The notes: generated by a model from the letters alone, not told the origin. DNA of 64,000 nt from an uncultured Tropicimonas sp. (GCA_947497945.1 CANMIP010000031.1:1-64000), one strand, 5' to 3'; shown: positions 25,495-35,079, counted from the first letter of the stretch. Numbers and translations are program-made.

Positions 25495-26028
25495 ATGTGC
25501 ACCCATTCCCACGATCCCGCCCGCCGGCGCCTGCTGGCCTTCCTCCCGGCCGCGACGCTCCTTACCCTGGCCGGACGCCGCCCGGCCCTGGCCGACGCCG
25601 CCCCTGTCGACCTGCCGGCACCGGCGCCCCGCGACACCTGCCCTGTCTGCGGAATGTTCGTGGCCCAATATCCGGAATGGGTCGCCACGATCCTCTGGCA
25701 GGATGGCGCGGCGGTCCATTTCGACGGCGCGAAGGACTTCTTCAAATACCTCCACGATCTCGGGAAATACGCCCCCGGCCGCCGCGCCGACCAGATCGTG
25801 GGCATGGGGGTGACCGAGTATTACGGCTTGCGGCTGGTCGATGCCCGGGCGGCCGAATATGTCATCGGATCGGATGTCTACGGCCCGATGGGGCACGAGC
25901 TGATCCCGCTCGCAACCGCGCTGGACGCAACCGATTTTCTAAACGATCACAAGGGCAAGGCGCGCGTATTCTTCGACGACGTCACCGCCGAGATGCTGGC
26001 CGCGCTGGACGCAGGGTCGATCAAATGA
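25495..26028 (+). CDS. NosL-family copper chaperone-like protein
   Basis: A 177-residue protein with an RRR-containing signal peptide (residues 9-33) and the NosL motif CPVCGM at 49-54. It is followed by IYF/AVHFDGAKDFFKYLHD-like sequence and YVIGSDVYGPMGHELIPL, the conserved NosL second half. The N-terminus also holds CTHSH, which might bind metal before processing. It overlaps the next gene by four bases (ATGA). It differs enough from the preceding NosL-like protein to suggest two distinct chaperones, for instance one passing copper to the other or to the FtsX-type permease. Confidence 0.85.
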   Translation: MCTHSHDPARRRLLAFLPAATLLTLAGRRPALADAAPVDLPAPAPRDTCPVCGMFVAQYPEWVATILWQDGAAVHFDGAKDFFKYLHDLGKYAPGRRADQIVGMGVTEYYGLRLVDARAAEYVIGSDVYGPMGHELIPLATALDATDFLNDHKGKARVFFDDVTAEMLAALDAGSIK

Positions 26029-26357
26029 CCCGGCGCAGCCCCCTCGTCTTCGGGCTCATCGGCGCCGGTTGCGCCCTGCTCGCGCTGGAAGCGATGCACA
26101 GCAAATTGATGACGCCTGCCGGGGCCGCGCGCATGGCCCGCTCGGCCGAGCTCGTGCGGCGCGCCGGGCTGACCGACCTTGCTCTCTTCACCGAGGCCCG
26201 CTTTGCCCGCAACCCCGCCCTGGCAGACCTGCACACCGCCTTCCAGGACAGCCCGCTCTCCTTCGAACATTTCCCCTCCGGCACGTTCGCCCCCCGTCCC
26301 GCCGCCGGCTTCGGACAGGGGACGCTGCGCTTTGGCACAGAGGAGGACGCCCGGTGA
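26025..26357 (+). CDS. Small membrane-anchored protein of unknown function in the NosL/ABC operon
   Basis: A 110-residue protein with one N-terminal hydrophobic segment (LVFGLIGAGCALLALEAM) and a soluble, probably periplasmic, remainder. The rest contains SKLMTPAGAARMARSAELVR and ends FGQGTLRFGTEEDAR. It has a single Cys, in the anchor. Start and stop overlap the NosL-like gene (ATGA) and the permease gene (GTGA), which supports it as a real coding sequence. I do not recognise the family. Position suggests a periplasmic adaptor between the chaperones and the permease. Confidence 0.7.
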   Translation: MTRRSPLVFGLIGAGCALLALEAMHSKLMTPAGAARMARSAELVRRAGLTDLALFTEARFARNPALADLHTAFQDSPLSFEHFPSGTFAPRPAAGFGQGTLRFGTEEDAR

Positions 26358-27496
26358 CACCCTGGGTCCGCCGCCAGCAGGCGCTGGCCGACTACACGCT
26401 CGCCGCGATGGCCCGCCGCAGGGTCAAGAATATCGGCCTGCTGCTGATCTACGCGCTGGTGATCTTCGTCATCGCCTCCGCCACGCTCTTTTCCACCGCC
26501 CTTCGGCACGAGGCCGAGATCGTCCTTGCCGAGGCCCCGGAACTCATTGTCCAGAATCTCGTGATGGGGCGGCATGACATGATCTCCGCCGAGATCATCG
26601 AGGAGCTGGAAGCCATCCGCGGCGTGGGTGGCGTAACGGGCCGGCTCTGGGGCTATTTCTACGATCGGGTCAATGGCGCCAATTACACGCTGATGGTGCC
26701 GCTGGACCCGAAAATGGTGCCGCCAGCGGGACAGGCGCTCTTCGGCGAGGCCCTGCCGCGGACGCGCGGTCTCGGCTGGGACACCGCCCCGCTCTTTCTC
26801 AGCCGGTATCCGGGCGACCTGTTCCGCCTCGACCCCGCCGGACGGCTGAGCCATGAAAGCGCCCTCGTCAGCGCCGACCTTATCCTGCTCGGGGAGGAGG
26901 ATTTCCGCGCCTTCTTCGATCTGCCGCCAGCGGTCTACACCGATATCGCGGTCTCGATCCGCAACAGCCGCGAGATCGACACCATCGTCGCCAAGGCCGG
27001 CAAGCTGCTTCCGAATGCGCGGCTGGTCACCCGCGACGAGATCTCCCGCACCTATCAGAAACTGTTCTACTGGCGGGAGGGGATCATGGTCGCGATGGCC
27101 GGGGCGTCGGTGCTGGCCTTCGCCATCTTCGCGGCCGAGAAAGCCTCCGGCCTCTCGGCGGAGGAGACCCGGGAGATCGGCATCCTGAAGGCCATCGGCT
27201 GGGACACGCGAGACGTGATCGCGATGAAGCTCTGGGAAGGCGGGCTGATTTCGCTCGGGGCCTTCCTGTTCGGGACCGGGCTCGCCTATCTGCATGTCTT
27301 TGCCTTCGATGCCGCGCTCTTCGCTTCCGTGCTCAAGGGATGGTCGGTGATCTACCCGGATTTCCGGCTGACGCCGATGATCGACGGCGTGCAGCTGACC
27401 GCGCTCTTCTTCCTCACGGTCCTTCCCTACACGGCCGCCACGATCGTGCCGATCTGGCGGGCGGCGACGGCCGATCCCGACCAGGTCATGCGATAG
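26354..27496 (+). CDS. FtsX/MacB-type ABC transporter permease
   Basis: A 380-residue inner-membrane protein in FtsX-like layout: an N-terminal helix (NIGLLLIYALVIFVIASATLF), a periplasmic domain of about 220 residues, then three helices near the end (MAGASVLAFAIFAAE, GGLISLGAFLFGTGLAYLHV, LTALFFLTVLPYTAATIVPI). EEIREIGILKAIGW-like sequence (EETREIGILKAIGW) is the cytoplasmic coupling motif of this class. The start is GTG, overlapping the previous stop. Such permeases work in lipoprotein release, peptide efflux or mechanotransmission. Here they would act with the ATPase 9 bp downstream and NosL-like partners, probably not as a classic solute channel. Confidence 0.85.
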   Translation: MTPWVRRQQALADYTLAAMARRRVKNIGLLLIYALVIFVIASATLFSTALRHEAEIVLAEAPELIVQNLVMGRHDMISAEIIEELEAIRGVGGVTGRLWGYFYDRVNGANYTLMVPLDPKMVPPAGQALFGEALPRTRGLGWDTAPLFLSRYPGDLFRLDPAGRLSHESALVSADLILLGEEDFRAFFDLPPAVYTDIAVSIRNSREIDTIVAKAGKLLPNARLVTRDEISRTYQKLFYWREGIMVAMAGASVLAFAIFAAEKASGLSAEETREIGILKAIGWDTRDVIAMKLWEGGLISLGAFLFGTGLAYLHVFAFDAALFASVLKGWSVIYPDFRLTPMIDGVQLTALFFLTVLPYTAATIVPIWRAATADPDQVMR

Positions 27497-27505
27497 GAGG
27501 CGACG

Positions 27506-28186
27506 ATGATTTCCCTGCACGCGGTAAGGAAACTCTACAATGAAGGCCGTCCCAGCGAGGTCACGGCCCTCGGCGGCATCGATCTCGAGATCGCGCGAGA
27601 CGCGCTGACCGTCTTCAGGGGGCCGTCCGGATCGGGCAAGACGACGCTGCTGTCGGTGATCTCCTGCATGGCCCGGCCAAGCTCGGGACGGGTCTTCGTC
27701 GATGGCCGGAATGTCTCCGGCCTGCCGGAGAGCTTCCTGACGCAGGAGCGCCGCCGCACCTTCGGCTTCGTCTTTCAGCGGTTCAACCTGATCCGCGGCC
27801 TGACCGTGCTGGAAAACGTGCTCCTGCCCGCCGCCCCGCTTGGCCGCGCCCCGCGCGACGACGCGGAGCGCGCGACCGCCCGGCTGGAGGCGCTCGGGCT
27901 GGGGCCGAAGGCGCATGTGCTGGTCGAGCAGCTCTCCGGCGGCGAGGCGCAGCGGACCGCGATTGCCCGCGCCCTGATCAACGACCCGCCGGTGCTGATC
28001 GCGGACGAGCCGACGGCCAATCTCGACACCGAGCTGGCGATGCGCTTTCTCGACATCGTCGCCGGCCTGCGGGCCGAGGGGCGGACGGTCGTGATGACCA
28101 GCCACGATCCGCGGATCTGGCAGGCCGCGCTGGTGGACCGGGTTGTCGCCCTGCGCGACGGCCGGCTGGACGAGGAACAGCCATGA
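27506..28186 (+). CDS. LolD/MacB-type ABC transporter ATP-binding protein
   Basis: A 226-residue cytoplasmic ATPase. Walker A GPSGSGKTT is at residues 39-47, the Q-loop is FGFVFQRFNLIRGLTVLENV, the signature is QLSGGEAQRTAIARALI, and Walker B is LIADEPTANLD. The RFNLI Q-loop and ANLD D-loop are typical of the LolD/MacB group that pairs with FtsX-type permeases. It starts nine bases after the permease stop and overlaps the next gene by four bases. Together they form the energised part of the NosL-associated system. Confidence 0.9.
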   Translation: MISLHAVRKLYNEGRPSEVTALGGIDLEIARDALTVFRGPSGSGKTTLLSVISCMARPSSGRVFVDGRNVSGLPESFLTQERRRTFGFVFQRFNLIRGLTVLENVLLPAAPLGRAPRDDAERATARLEALGLGPKAHVLVEQLSGGEAQRTAIARALINDPPVLIADEPTANLDTELAMRFLDIVAGLRAEGRTVVMTSHDPRIWQAALVDRVVALRDGRLDEEQP

Positions 28187-29181
28187 TCCTCCAGGTGCCG
28201 ATCCTCGCACTGCTCCTGGGCTCGGCCCTGGCCAGCGCCGTGGCGCTCTGGGCGGCGTGTTTTGCCATCCGGGTGCTGCGTGGCTGGGACATCACGAATG
28301 GCAGCGGCCAGCAGCTCGCGCTCGAACGCGCGACCCAGCTTGTCTCCACCCTGTTCGGCCTCGTCATGCTGATCGAGATCGCGGCCCTGTTCCTGTTCGT
28401 TTTCAACGCCGACCGCATGGCCACGCTCTTCGTCGGCGCAATGTGCGCGGTGGGCACGTTCAACGCCAATGCATGGGGCTTTCCGGCCCTCACGCTCAAG
28501 ATCGCGGTGTTCTTCGCGGCAGCACTCTGGCTGCGGCTCGACCGGCTGGATCGGGCGGGCCATGACTACCCGCTGACCCGGGTGAAATATGCCGCCATCC
28601 TCGGGATCGCCCCGCTCCTGCTCGCCAATGCAGCAGCGGAGCTGGCCTATTTCCTCAACCTGAAGACGGATGTCATCACCTCCTGCTGCTCGAAGCTCTA
28701 CACGCCGGCCAATGCGGGGCTGGCCGCCGAGATGACCGGGCTCGCGCCCGGACGCGCGCTCTGGCTGCTGGCGATCTGTGGCCTCGCGGTGGCGCTGGCC
28801 GGCGGCGCGGTGCTGCTGCGGGGACGCGGCGCGCGGCTGCTGGCGCTGGCCGGGATCGCCTTCTTCCTTGCCGCGCTGACCGCCATCGTTTCGGTGATCT
28901 CGCTCTATGTCTACGATCACCCCAACCATCATTGCCCCTTCTGCCTGTTGAAGCGGGATTACGGGTATTTCGGCTACGCGCTCTACATCCCGCTCTTCGC
29001 GGGCACGGCCCTTGCCGCAGGCGTCGGGATGATGCGGGCCCTGCCCCGCAGCGACAGCCTCGCCGCGATCACGCCGCTCGCGATCCGCCGGCACACCCGT
29101 CGCGCCCTTGCCGCCTTCGCCCTCTTCGGCGCCGCGGTCCTCTGGGCAATAGCGTCCTCGCAGCTCATCCTGTTCGGCTAG
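28183..29181 (+). CDS. Polytopic membrane protein with vicinal Cys pair and HHCPFC motif
   Basis: A 332-residue inner-membrane protein with about eight hydrophobic segments. Two loops hold conspicuous cysteines: a vicinal pair at residues 168-169 (SCCSKLY) and a CPFC at 251-254 preceded by two His (HPNHHCPFCLLK). These could form a metal site or a redox relay like those of disulfide-exchange membrane proteins. I cannot assign a family. It is the last gene of the NosL/FtsX/ABC operon and is joined to the ATPase by an ATGA overlap, so it very likely belongs to the same machine. Confidence 0.75.
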   Translation: MILQVPILALLLGSALASAVALWAACFAIRVLRGWDITNGSGQQLALERATQLVSTLFGLVMLIEIAALFLFVFNADRMATLFVGAMCAVGTFNANAWGFPALTLKIAVFFAAALWLRLDRLDRAGHDYPLTRVKYAAILGIAPLLLANAAAELAYFLNLKTDVITSCCSKLYTPANAGLAAEMTGLAPGRALWLLAICGLAVALAGGAVLLRGRGARLLALAGIAFFLAALTAIVSVISLYVYDHPNHHCPFCLLKRDYGYFGYALYIPLFAGTALAAGVGMMRALPRSDSLAAITPLAIRRHTRRALAAFALFGAAVLWAIASSQLILFG

Positions 29182-29196
29182 CCGGCTGCAACGACG

Positions 29197-29213
29197 GAGG
29201 GACATCGTCCCTC
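29197..29213. terminator. Short hairpin between convergent genes
   Basis: A 7-bp perfect stem GAGGGAC/GTCCCTC with a 3-base loop lies 15 bases past the membrane-protein stop and before the convergent DUF3047 gene end. There is no T-tract, so it would be a weak or Rho-assisted terminator. Confidence 0.3.
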
Positions 29214-29259
29214 GCGTCCGGGTGGTTTCGAACCGGACAGGAGCGCCGGAGCGAGCGGC

Positions 29260-29898
29260 CTAGTCGAGGCGGAGATCGCCAAGCCGGGCGCGGATGGAGG
29301 AGTCGGTGTCATCGCTGTCGGAGGAGACTGCGAGCCCGACCAGGACAGTTTTCGGACTGCCGAAGGCGCGCTGGAAATCCGCCTCCAGATTTACGCTTTC
29401 CTGGAAGCTTCCGGTGCCCGCCGGCCGGCGGATGATGGTCTTCCCGCGCTTGCCGAGATAGGGCGAGGGCAGGATCTCGTTGCGGGCGTGATCCCCGCCC
29501 CAGACATACATGAGCACGCGGGCGTCGCGCGACCTGAGCAACTGGCGGACATTGGCATCGCGGCTGGCCTCGGCGCGGTCGGCCGGCAGGAACAGGAAAT
29601 AGAGCGAGAGGTTCCGGTCGTCCCCGCCCTTGCGGGTAAGTTGCGTGCCCGGCACGCTTTGCTGCACTGACCAGTCCCAGCTCGCCCCTGTCGCCGCGCC
29701 TTCGGAGGCCGGCAACCGGGTCCAGATCAGGGAGACGGACCCGTCCGAGCGCACGTCCACCCCCCGGGAGGACTGGATCCAGCTATTGCTGGACAGGCGG
29801 GGAAATTCCTGTTCTGCCCATCCCCCGAAAGGCACCGACTGGGCGGCCGAGGCTGCAAGGGACAGTGTCAGGGCAAGGGCCGTAATCGCCTTCATCAT
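29260..29898 (-). CDS. DUF3047-family exported protein
   Basis: A 212-residue secreted protein. The signal peptide MMKAITALALTLSLAASAAQ is followed by a beta-rich domain: ASWDWSVQQSVPGTQLTRKG, then GGDDRNLSLYFLF, VLMYVWGGDH, and late VGLAVSSDSDDTDSSIRA. The W-x-W / GDD / YxW / DSDxT pattern is the DUF3047 signature. GGAGAGAA precedes the ATG at 29898; a longer frame starting at 30009 is not needed. No function is established for the family. It is convergent with the NosL/ABC operon and probably transcribed alone. Confidence 0.8.
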   Translation of the reverse strand: MMKAITALALTLSLAASAAQSVPFGGWAEQEFPRLSSNSWIQSSRGVDVRSDGSVSLIWTRLPASEGAATGASWDWSVQQSVPGTQLTRKGGDDRNLSLYFLFLPADRAEASRDANVRQLLRSRDARVLMYVWGGDHARNEILPSPYLGKRGKTIIRRPAGTGSFQESVNLEADFQRAFGSPKTVLVGLAVSSDSDDTDSSIRARLGDLRLD

Positions 29899-30160
29899 TT
29901 CTCTCCGCGCGTCCGTTTGAATGTGGCGATGATAGCCTGATCGGCAGGCAGGGAAAGACCGCGCGGCCCGCGTGACGCCCCGGCTCCCGAAGACGTGAAA
30001 TCCCGTCACCGGCCCGTTGGCGGCTTTTCGCGGTCATGAGACGCCCCGAAACCCCGCACCGGATGCCGCGCGCCGGGATGGCGCGGAACCCGCTTTCACG
30101 CTCCAAGCGGGCGTTGAAGACGCCACCGATCCGGCCGGACCAGCGCGGCGCGGGACGGTC

Positions 30161-30802
30161 TCAGCCGAGAGCGCGGACCAGCCGGGCAGCGGCCTCGACA
30201 CCGTCCAGCACAGGCACGGACACCCGCGCGCGCAATTCGGCGGCCAGCCGAGCCATGCCGCCGCATCCCAGGATGATGCAGTCGCAGCCATCCTCGGCCA
30301 CGGCCCGCCCGGCTTCCGCCGCGATCCGCGCCGCCGCCCCTTCCCCGGTCTCGGTGGTCTCCAGCACCGGCAGGTCGCTGGCGCGCACCCGCCCGAGATG
30401 TCCCTCGAGCCCGTAGCGCCGGATATTCTCCTCAATCACCGGAACAGAGACATCCAGCGTCGTGACGACGGAGAAGCGCTCGCTGCGCAAGGCGGCGACG
30501 TGAAAGGCGGCCTGGCCGATGCCGATCACCGGGCAGGCCGCGACGGCATTGGCCTCTGCAAGACCGGTATCGTCGAAACAGCCGATGATGATGATGTCGA
30601 TCTCCGGCCCGGCGCGGGCGACGAGATCGAGCAGCGGCGGCACGGCCAGCGCGCCATCCTCCGGCCCCTGGATCGCGGGCGGACCGTTGCGGGAGGTCCA
30701 GCCGACGAAATCCACGTCCGGGGCGACGGCCTCGGCCGCCCGGACCATCGAGGCGGTCATTTCCTGCGTGTTGTTGGGGTTGATCAGCAGGGCGCGCGGC
30801 AT
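30161..30802 (-). CDS. Asp/Glu/hydantoin racemase family protein
   Basis: A 213-residue cytoplasmic enzyme. The two-cysteine racemase layout is clear: Cys75 in IIIIGCFDDTG and Cys180 in CIILGCGGMARL, near the ends of equivalent half domains. INPNNTQEM at the N-terminus is typical of the hydantoin/allantoin racemase subgroup. It directly follows the last permease gene of a spermidine-type ABC importer (adjacent codons), as its final gene. It would interconvert enantiomers of a 5-substituted hydantoin, allantoin or similar imported compound. The N-carbamoyl-D-amino-acid hydrolase gene 11 kb away fits that theme. Confidence 0.8.
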   Translation of the reverse strand: MPRALLINPNNTQEMTASMVRAAEAVAPDVDFVGWTSRNGPPAIQGPEDGALAVPPLLDLVARAGPEIDIIIIGCFDDTGLAEANAVAACPVIGIGQAAFHVAALRSERFSVVTTLDVSVPVIEENIRRYGLEGHLGRVRASDLPVLETTETGEGAAARIAAEAGRAVAEDGCDCIILGCGGMARLAAELRARVSVPVLDGVEAAARLVRALG

Positions 30803-31645
30803 TCAGAGCATCCCCTTGCCGGCATCCGAGCCTTGCCGCGCCCGGCGGCGCGCCTGCAGCCAGACCGTCAGTAGGAAGATCGCGATGACAAGGAAGGAGA
30901 ACAGCGTTGTCAGCGTGCCGAGCGCAAAGATCACCGGCGTGGTGACATTCGTGGTCATGCCGTAGATCTCCAGCGGCAACGTGTTGTAGCTGCCCGAGGT
31001 CAGCAGCGTCCGGGCGAACTCGTCATAGCTCAGCGTGAAGCCGAACAGCGCCACCCCGATCAGCGAGGGCGCGATGATCGGCAGCACGACATGGCGGATC
31101 GTCTGCCAGTTGCTGGCGCCCTGGTCGCGCGCCGCCTCCTCGTAGCTCGGATCGAAGCGGTTGAAGACGGCGAACATGATCAAGAGGCCGAAAGGCAGCG
31201 TCCAGGTGAGCTGCGAGCCGTAGCCGGAGGTCGACCAATGCACGTTCAGCCCGGATTGCGAGAAGATCAGCCCGACGCCGAGCGAGACGAGGATCGAGGG
31301 GATCACCAGCGAGGTGATGACGAGGTAGAAGACCACCGAGGAGCCGGCGAAGCGCTTGCGGAAGGCCAGCCCGCCCATGACCGAGACGACGACTGTCGTG
31401 ACCATGACCATCAGCCCGAGCACCAGCGAGCGCGAGAAGCTGCCCCAGATATCGCCCACCGCCTGCTGACGGAAGAGATCGGCGAACCAGTACGTCGAGA
31501 CGCCACGCATCGGGAAGGTCAGCCCGCCATCCGGCCCCTGGAAGGAGAGGATCGCGATGGTCATCGTCGGCCCGTAGAGGAAGAGCAGGAACAGCGCGAA
31601 GAAACCGGCGAGAAGGTAAAAACTGCGAGAGCGTTTGCCGGACAT
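30803..31645 (-). CDS. ABC transporter permease (PotC-like)
   Basis: A 280-residue inner-membrane permease. Helices include FYLLAGFFALFLLFLYGPTM, a tryptophan-containing periplasmic loop, VMVTTVVVSVMGGLAFRKR, and a last TLTTLFSFLVIAIFLLTVWLQARRR. The cytoplasmic EAA-type loop reads EEAARDQGASNWQTIRHVVLP, as in polyamine-type permeases. It begins one base before the stop region of the PotB-like gene and runs directly into the racemase gene. It pairs with that permease and the ATPase further upstream. Confidence 0.9.
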   Translation of the reverse strand: MSGKRSRSFYLLAGFFALFLLFLYGPTMTIAILSFQGPDGGLTFPMRGVSTYWFADLFRQQAVGDIWGSFSRSLVLGLMVMVTTVVVSVMGGLAFRKRFAGSSVVFYLVITSLVIPSILVSLGVGLIFSQSGLNVHWSTSGYGSQLTWTLPFGLLIMFAVFNRFDPSYEEAARDQGASNWQTIRHVVLPIIAPSLIGVALFGFTLSYDEFARTLLTSGSYNTLPLEIYGMTTNVTTPVIFALGTLTTLFSFLVIAIFLLTVWLQARRRARQGSDAGKGML

Positions 31646-31646
31646 G

Positions 31647-32510
31647 TCAGAGCTCCTTGCGAATATCGACGAAGCGCAGCAGCACGGCGATGATCAGCAA
31701 CACCGTGGCCAGCAGGACGACGGCCGTTGCGGCGGCGGAAGGGTATTGCAGCAGCGCGATATCGTTGGAAATCAAGCGGCCGACATTGGCCGATTGCGAG
31801 CCGGACATGAAGCGCACGGTGATGAAATCGCCCATGACCAGCGTCACCACGAAAATCGAACCGATCATGATGCCGGGCTTGGTCAGCGGGATGATGACAT
31901 TGGTCAGCGTCTGCAGGCCGGAGGCGCCATTGTCATAGGCCGCCTCGATCAGCGAGCGGTCGATCCGCATCATCGTGTTGAAGATCGGCACCACCATGAA
32001 CAGCGTGTAGAGATGCACGAAGGCGAGGATCACCGAGAAATCGGAGAAGAGCAGCCACTCGACCGGCTCGTCGATCACGCCCCAGGAAATCAGCGTCGAA
32101 TTCGCGAGCCCGTTGCGGCCGAGAAACGGAATCCAGCTGATCATGCGGATGATGTTCGAGGTCCAGAAGGGGATCGTGCAGAGCAGGAAGAGCGCGATCT
32201 GCCAGGTCAGCGTGCGGACATGGAAGGCGAGGAAATAAGCCACGGTGAAGCCGATCCCGAGGGTAAAGACCCAGGTGATGGCGGCGTATTTGAACGTGTT
32301 GAAGAAGACCGAATAGGTCACGGGCGAGCCGAAGAGGAACGCGTAATTGTCGAAGAGGAAGGCCGGGTAGATCGAGAATTCCGTCGCGCCCCAGAAGCTG
32401 ACCACGACGATCATCACGATCGGCAGCACAAGGAAAAGGAGCAGCACGGCCGAGAGCGGCGCGGCCAGGAGCCATCCCGACAAGTGACGGTTTTTCAACA
32501 GGTTGCGCAT
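31647..32510 (-). CDS. ABC transporter permease (PotB-like)
   Basis: A 287-residue permease starting MRNLLKNRHLSGWLLAAPLS with about six helices. The EAA loop reads EAAYDNGASGLQTLTNVIIP, and GDFITVRFMSGSQSANVGRL is typical of spermidine/putrescine permeases. The start at 32510 is supported by CGGAGC upstream; longer frames cover the intergenic gap only. The downstream permease follows after one base. It works with the Tat-exported binding protein and the PotA-like ATPase of the same operon. Confidence 0.9.
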   Translation of the reverse strand: MRNLLKNRHLSGWLLAAPLSAVLLLFLVLPIVMIVVVSFWGATEFSIYPAFLFDNYAFLFGSPVTYSVFFNTFKYAAITWVFTLGIGFTVAYFLAFHVRTLTWQIALFLLCTIPFWTSNIIRMISWIPFLGRNGLANSTLISWGVIDEPVEWLLFSDFSVILAFVHLYTLFMVVPIFNTMMRIDRSLIEAAYDNGASGLQTLTNVIIPLTKPGIMIGSIFVVTLVMGDFITVRFMSGSQSANVGRLISNDIALLQYPSAAATAVVLLATVLLIIAVLLRFVDIRKEL

Positions 32511-32622
32511 CGAAGCTCCGGTTCGGGAAAGGGCGCCCCCTTCCAGGAGAGACGGAAGGGGGCAATGCGGGGCGACGCGGAAGGGAAAAGGTCCCGCCGC
32601 CCCGGCAGTCTCGTGGGCCGGA

Positions 32623-33903
32623 TCAGGCGGCGATGAACTCGTTCCACTTGCGGACCATGTGCTGGTTCTCGTCCATGACCGCGTTCCAGCAGGCGACCGC
32701 GCCCATGCGGTCGTAGAAGGAGCCGCCATCGCGCACGGCGCCGGCCTTTTCCATGACCTTGCCGAACGGGTTGGTGATGTCGCCCTGCGCCGGCTTGCCC
32801 TCGAACCAGAAGCCCCACTCGTCCTCGGACATGTGGTTCTTCGAGGTTTCCGGCACCGCCGAGTAATAGCCCTGGCGCATCAGGAACCCGCCGACCCAGC
32901 CGTCGAGATACCAGTTGATATATTCATAGGCCGCGTCCAGCTCGAGCCCGGAGAGGGATTTCGACAGTCCAATGCCGCCGCCCCAGCTCCGGTAGCCCTC
33001 TTTCAGCGGCTGGTAGACGCAGGGAATGCCCTGGCTGCGCACCGCGGTGATTGCCGGCGACCACATGGACTGGATCACCACCTCGCCCGAAGCCATCAGG
33101 TTGACGCTCTCGTCGAAGGTCTTCCAGAAGGCGCGGAACTGGCCGGCTTTCTTGGCCTCGGTGAAGATCGCCATCGTCTTGTCGATCTCCTCCTTGGTCA
33201 TGTTGCCCTTGTCGCCATAGGCGATCTCGCCCATCGCCTCGCAGACCATCGCCGCGTCCATGATGCCGATGGAGGAGATGTCGAGGATCGAGGCCTTGCC
33301 GGCGAATTCCGGGTTCAGCAGCTCCGCCCAGGTGTTGATCTCGCGGCCGATCAGGTCGGGGCGGATGCCCAGCGTGTCGGCGTTGTAGATGGTCGGGATC
33401 AGGGTCATCCAGCCGGATTCCTCGGCCACGAATTCCTTGCCGTCCACACCATCGACAAAGCCGACGCTATGCGGCGCGGTGCCCTGCGCGATCGTGCTCT
33501 CCGGCGTCAGCTTGCCATCGCGGAAGATGCCGACGATCTTGTCATAGTTCTTGATCTTGTTGACATCCATCGCCTGCAGGTTGCCCGTCGGCCAGACCTT
33601 CTTGCAGATCCAGTACTCGATATCGGCAATGTCGAAACTGTCCGGCTGGGTGGCGGCGCGCTGCGTCACGGCGTCGGAATCGAGCGCGGTCATCTCCAGC
33701 GTGAAGCCGAGATCTTCCTTCACCCTGGCGGCGACCTCGTTGAGGTTGCTGACACCGGTGCCGAACTGGCGCAGGGTCACGTCCTTGATGTTCTGCGCCC
33801 AGATCATCGGCGCGCCGAGCGTCGAGGCGCCGGCAGCGGTCACGGTGGCGGCGGCGCCTTTCAACACGCTGCGGCGGCTGAGCTTGGGGGGGAAGTCTTT
33901 CAT
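32623..33903 (-). CDS. Extracellular solute-binding protein, family 1 (PotD/PotF-like), Tat signal
   Basis: A 426-residue periplasmic binding protein with a twin-arginine signal (SRRSVLKGAAATVTAAGAST). The mature part has the polyamine-type order: DVTLRQFGTGVSNL, then FDIADIEYWICKKVW, VGFVDGVDGKEF, SGEVVIQSMWSPAITAV and a C-terminal WNEFIAA. At 426 residues it is longer than PotD/PotF (about 350). The ligand need not be a polyamine: related proteins bind other amines and amino-acid derivatives, and the neighbouring racemase argues for a hydantoin- or ureide-like solute. Confidence 0.85.
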   Translation of the reverse strand: MKDFPPKLSRRSVLKGAAATVTAAGASTLGAPMIWAQNIKDVTLRQFGTGVSNLNEVAARVKEDLGFTLEMTALDSDAVTQRAATQPDSFDIADIEYWICKKVWPTGNLQAMDVNKIKNYDKIVGIFRDGKLTPESTIAQGTAPHSVGFVDGVDGKEFVAEESGWMTLIPTIYNADTLGIRPDLIGREINTWAELLNPEFAGKASILDISSIGIMDAAMVCEAMGEIAYGDKGNMTKEEIDKTMAIFTEAKKAGQFRAFWKTFDESVNLMASGEVVIQSMWSPAITAVRSQGIPCVYQPLKEGYRSWGGGIGLSKSLSGLELDAAYEYINWYLDGWVGGFLMRQGYYSAVPETSKNHMSEDEWGFWFEGKPAQGDITNPFGKVMEKAGAVRDGGSFYDRMGAVACWNAVMDENQHMVRKWNEFIAA

Positions 33904-33941
33904 TGTCCGTCTCCTGTTGCGGGATGTGGTCTTGTCCGAGT

Positions 33942-34925
<984 letters not shown>

Positions 34926-35067
34926 TGTCGCTCCCGTGCTTCTTCGTTCCACCTTCCTGTGCGAGCGGCGAAAGCTGAAACGGGACGGGGTCGGAAACCG
35001 GGGCCAGACGGGATTTGCCCGCGATCCACGCGGCCTCAAGCGGGGTTCGTATATTTTTGAGGCAGGG

Positions 35068-35079
35068 ATTGTATACAAT
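35068..35079. promoter_or_regulatory. Perfect 12-bp palindrome ATTGTATACAAT, likely GntR operator
   Basis: It lies in the divergent region, 143 bases from the ATPase start and 86 bases from the chosen regulator start. The sequence closely matches the TTGTATACAA type of site bound by FadR-subfamily (FCD) GntR proteins. It would let the regulator control both itself and the importer-racemase operon. Binding is inferred from sequence and position. Confidence 0.65.

Noticed and set aside
26021-28210. 729-residue minus-strand frame
   Set aside because: Antisense of the FtsX-type permease and ABC ATPase genes.
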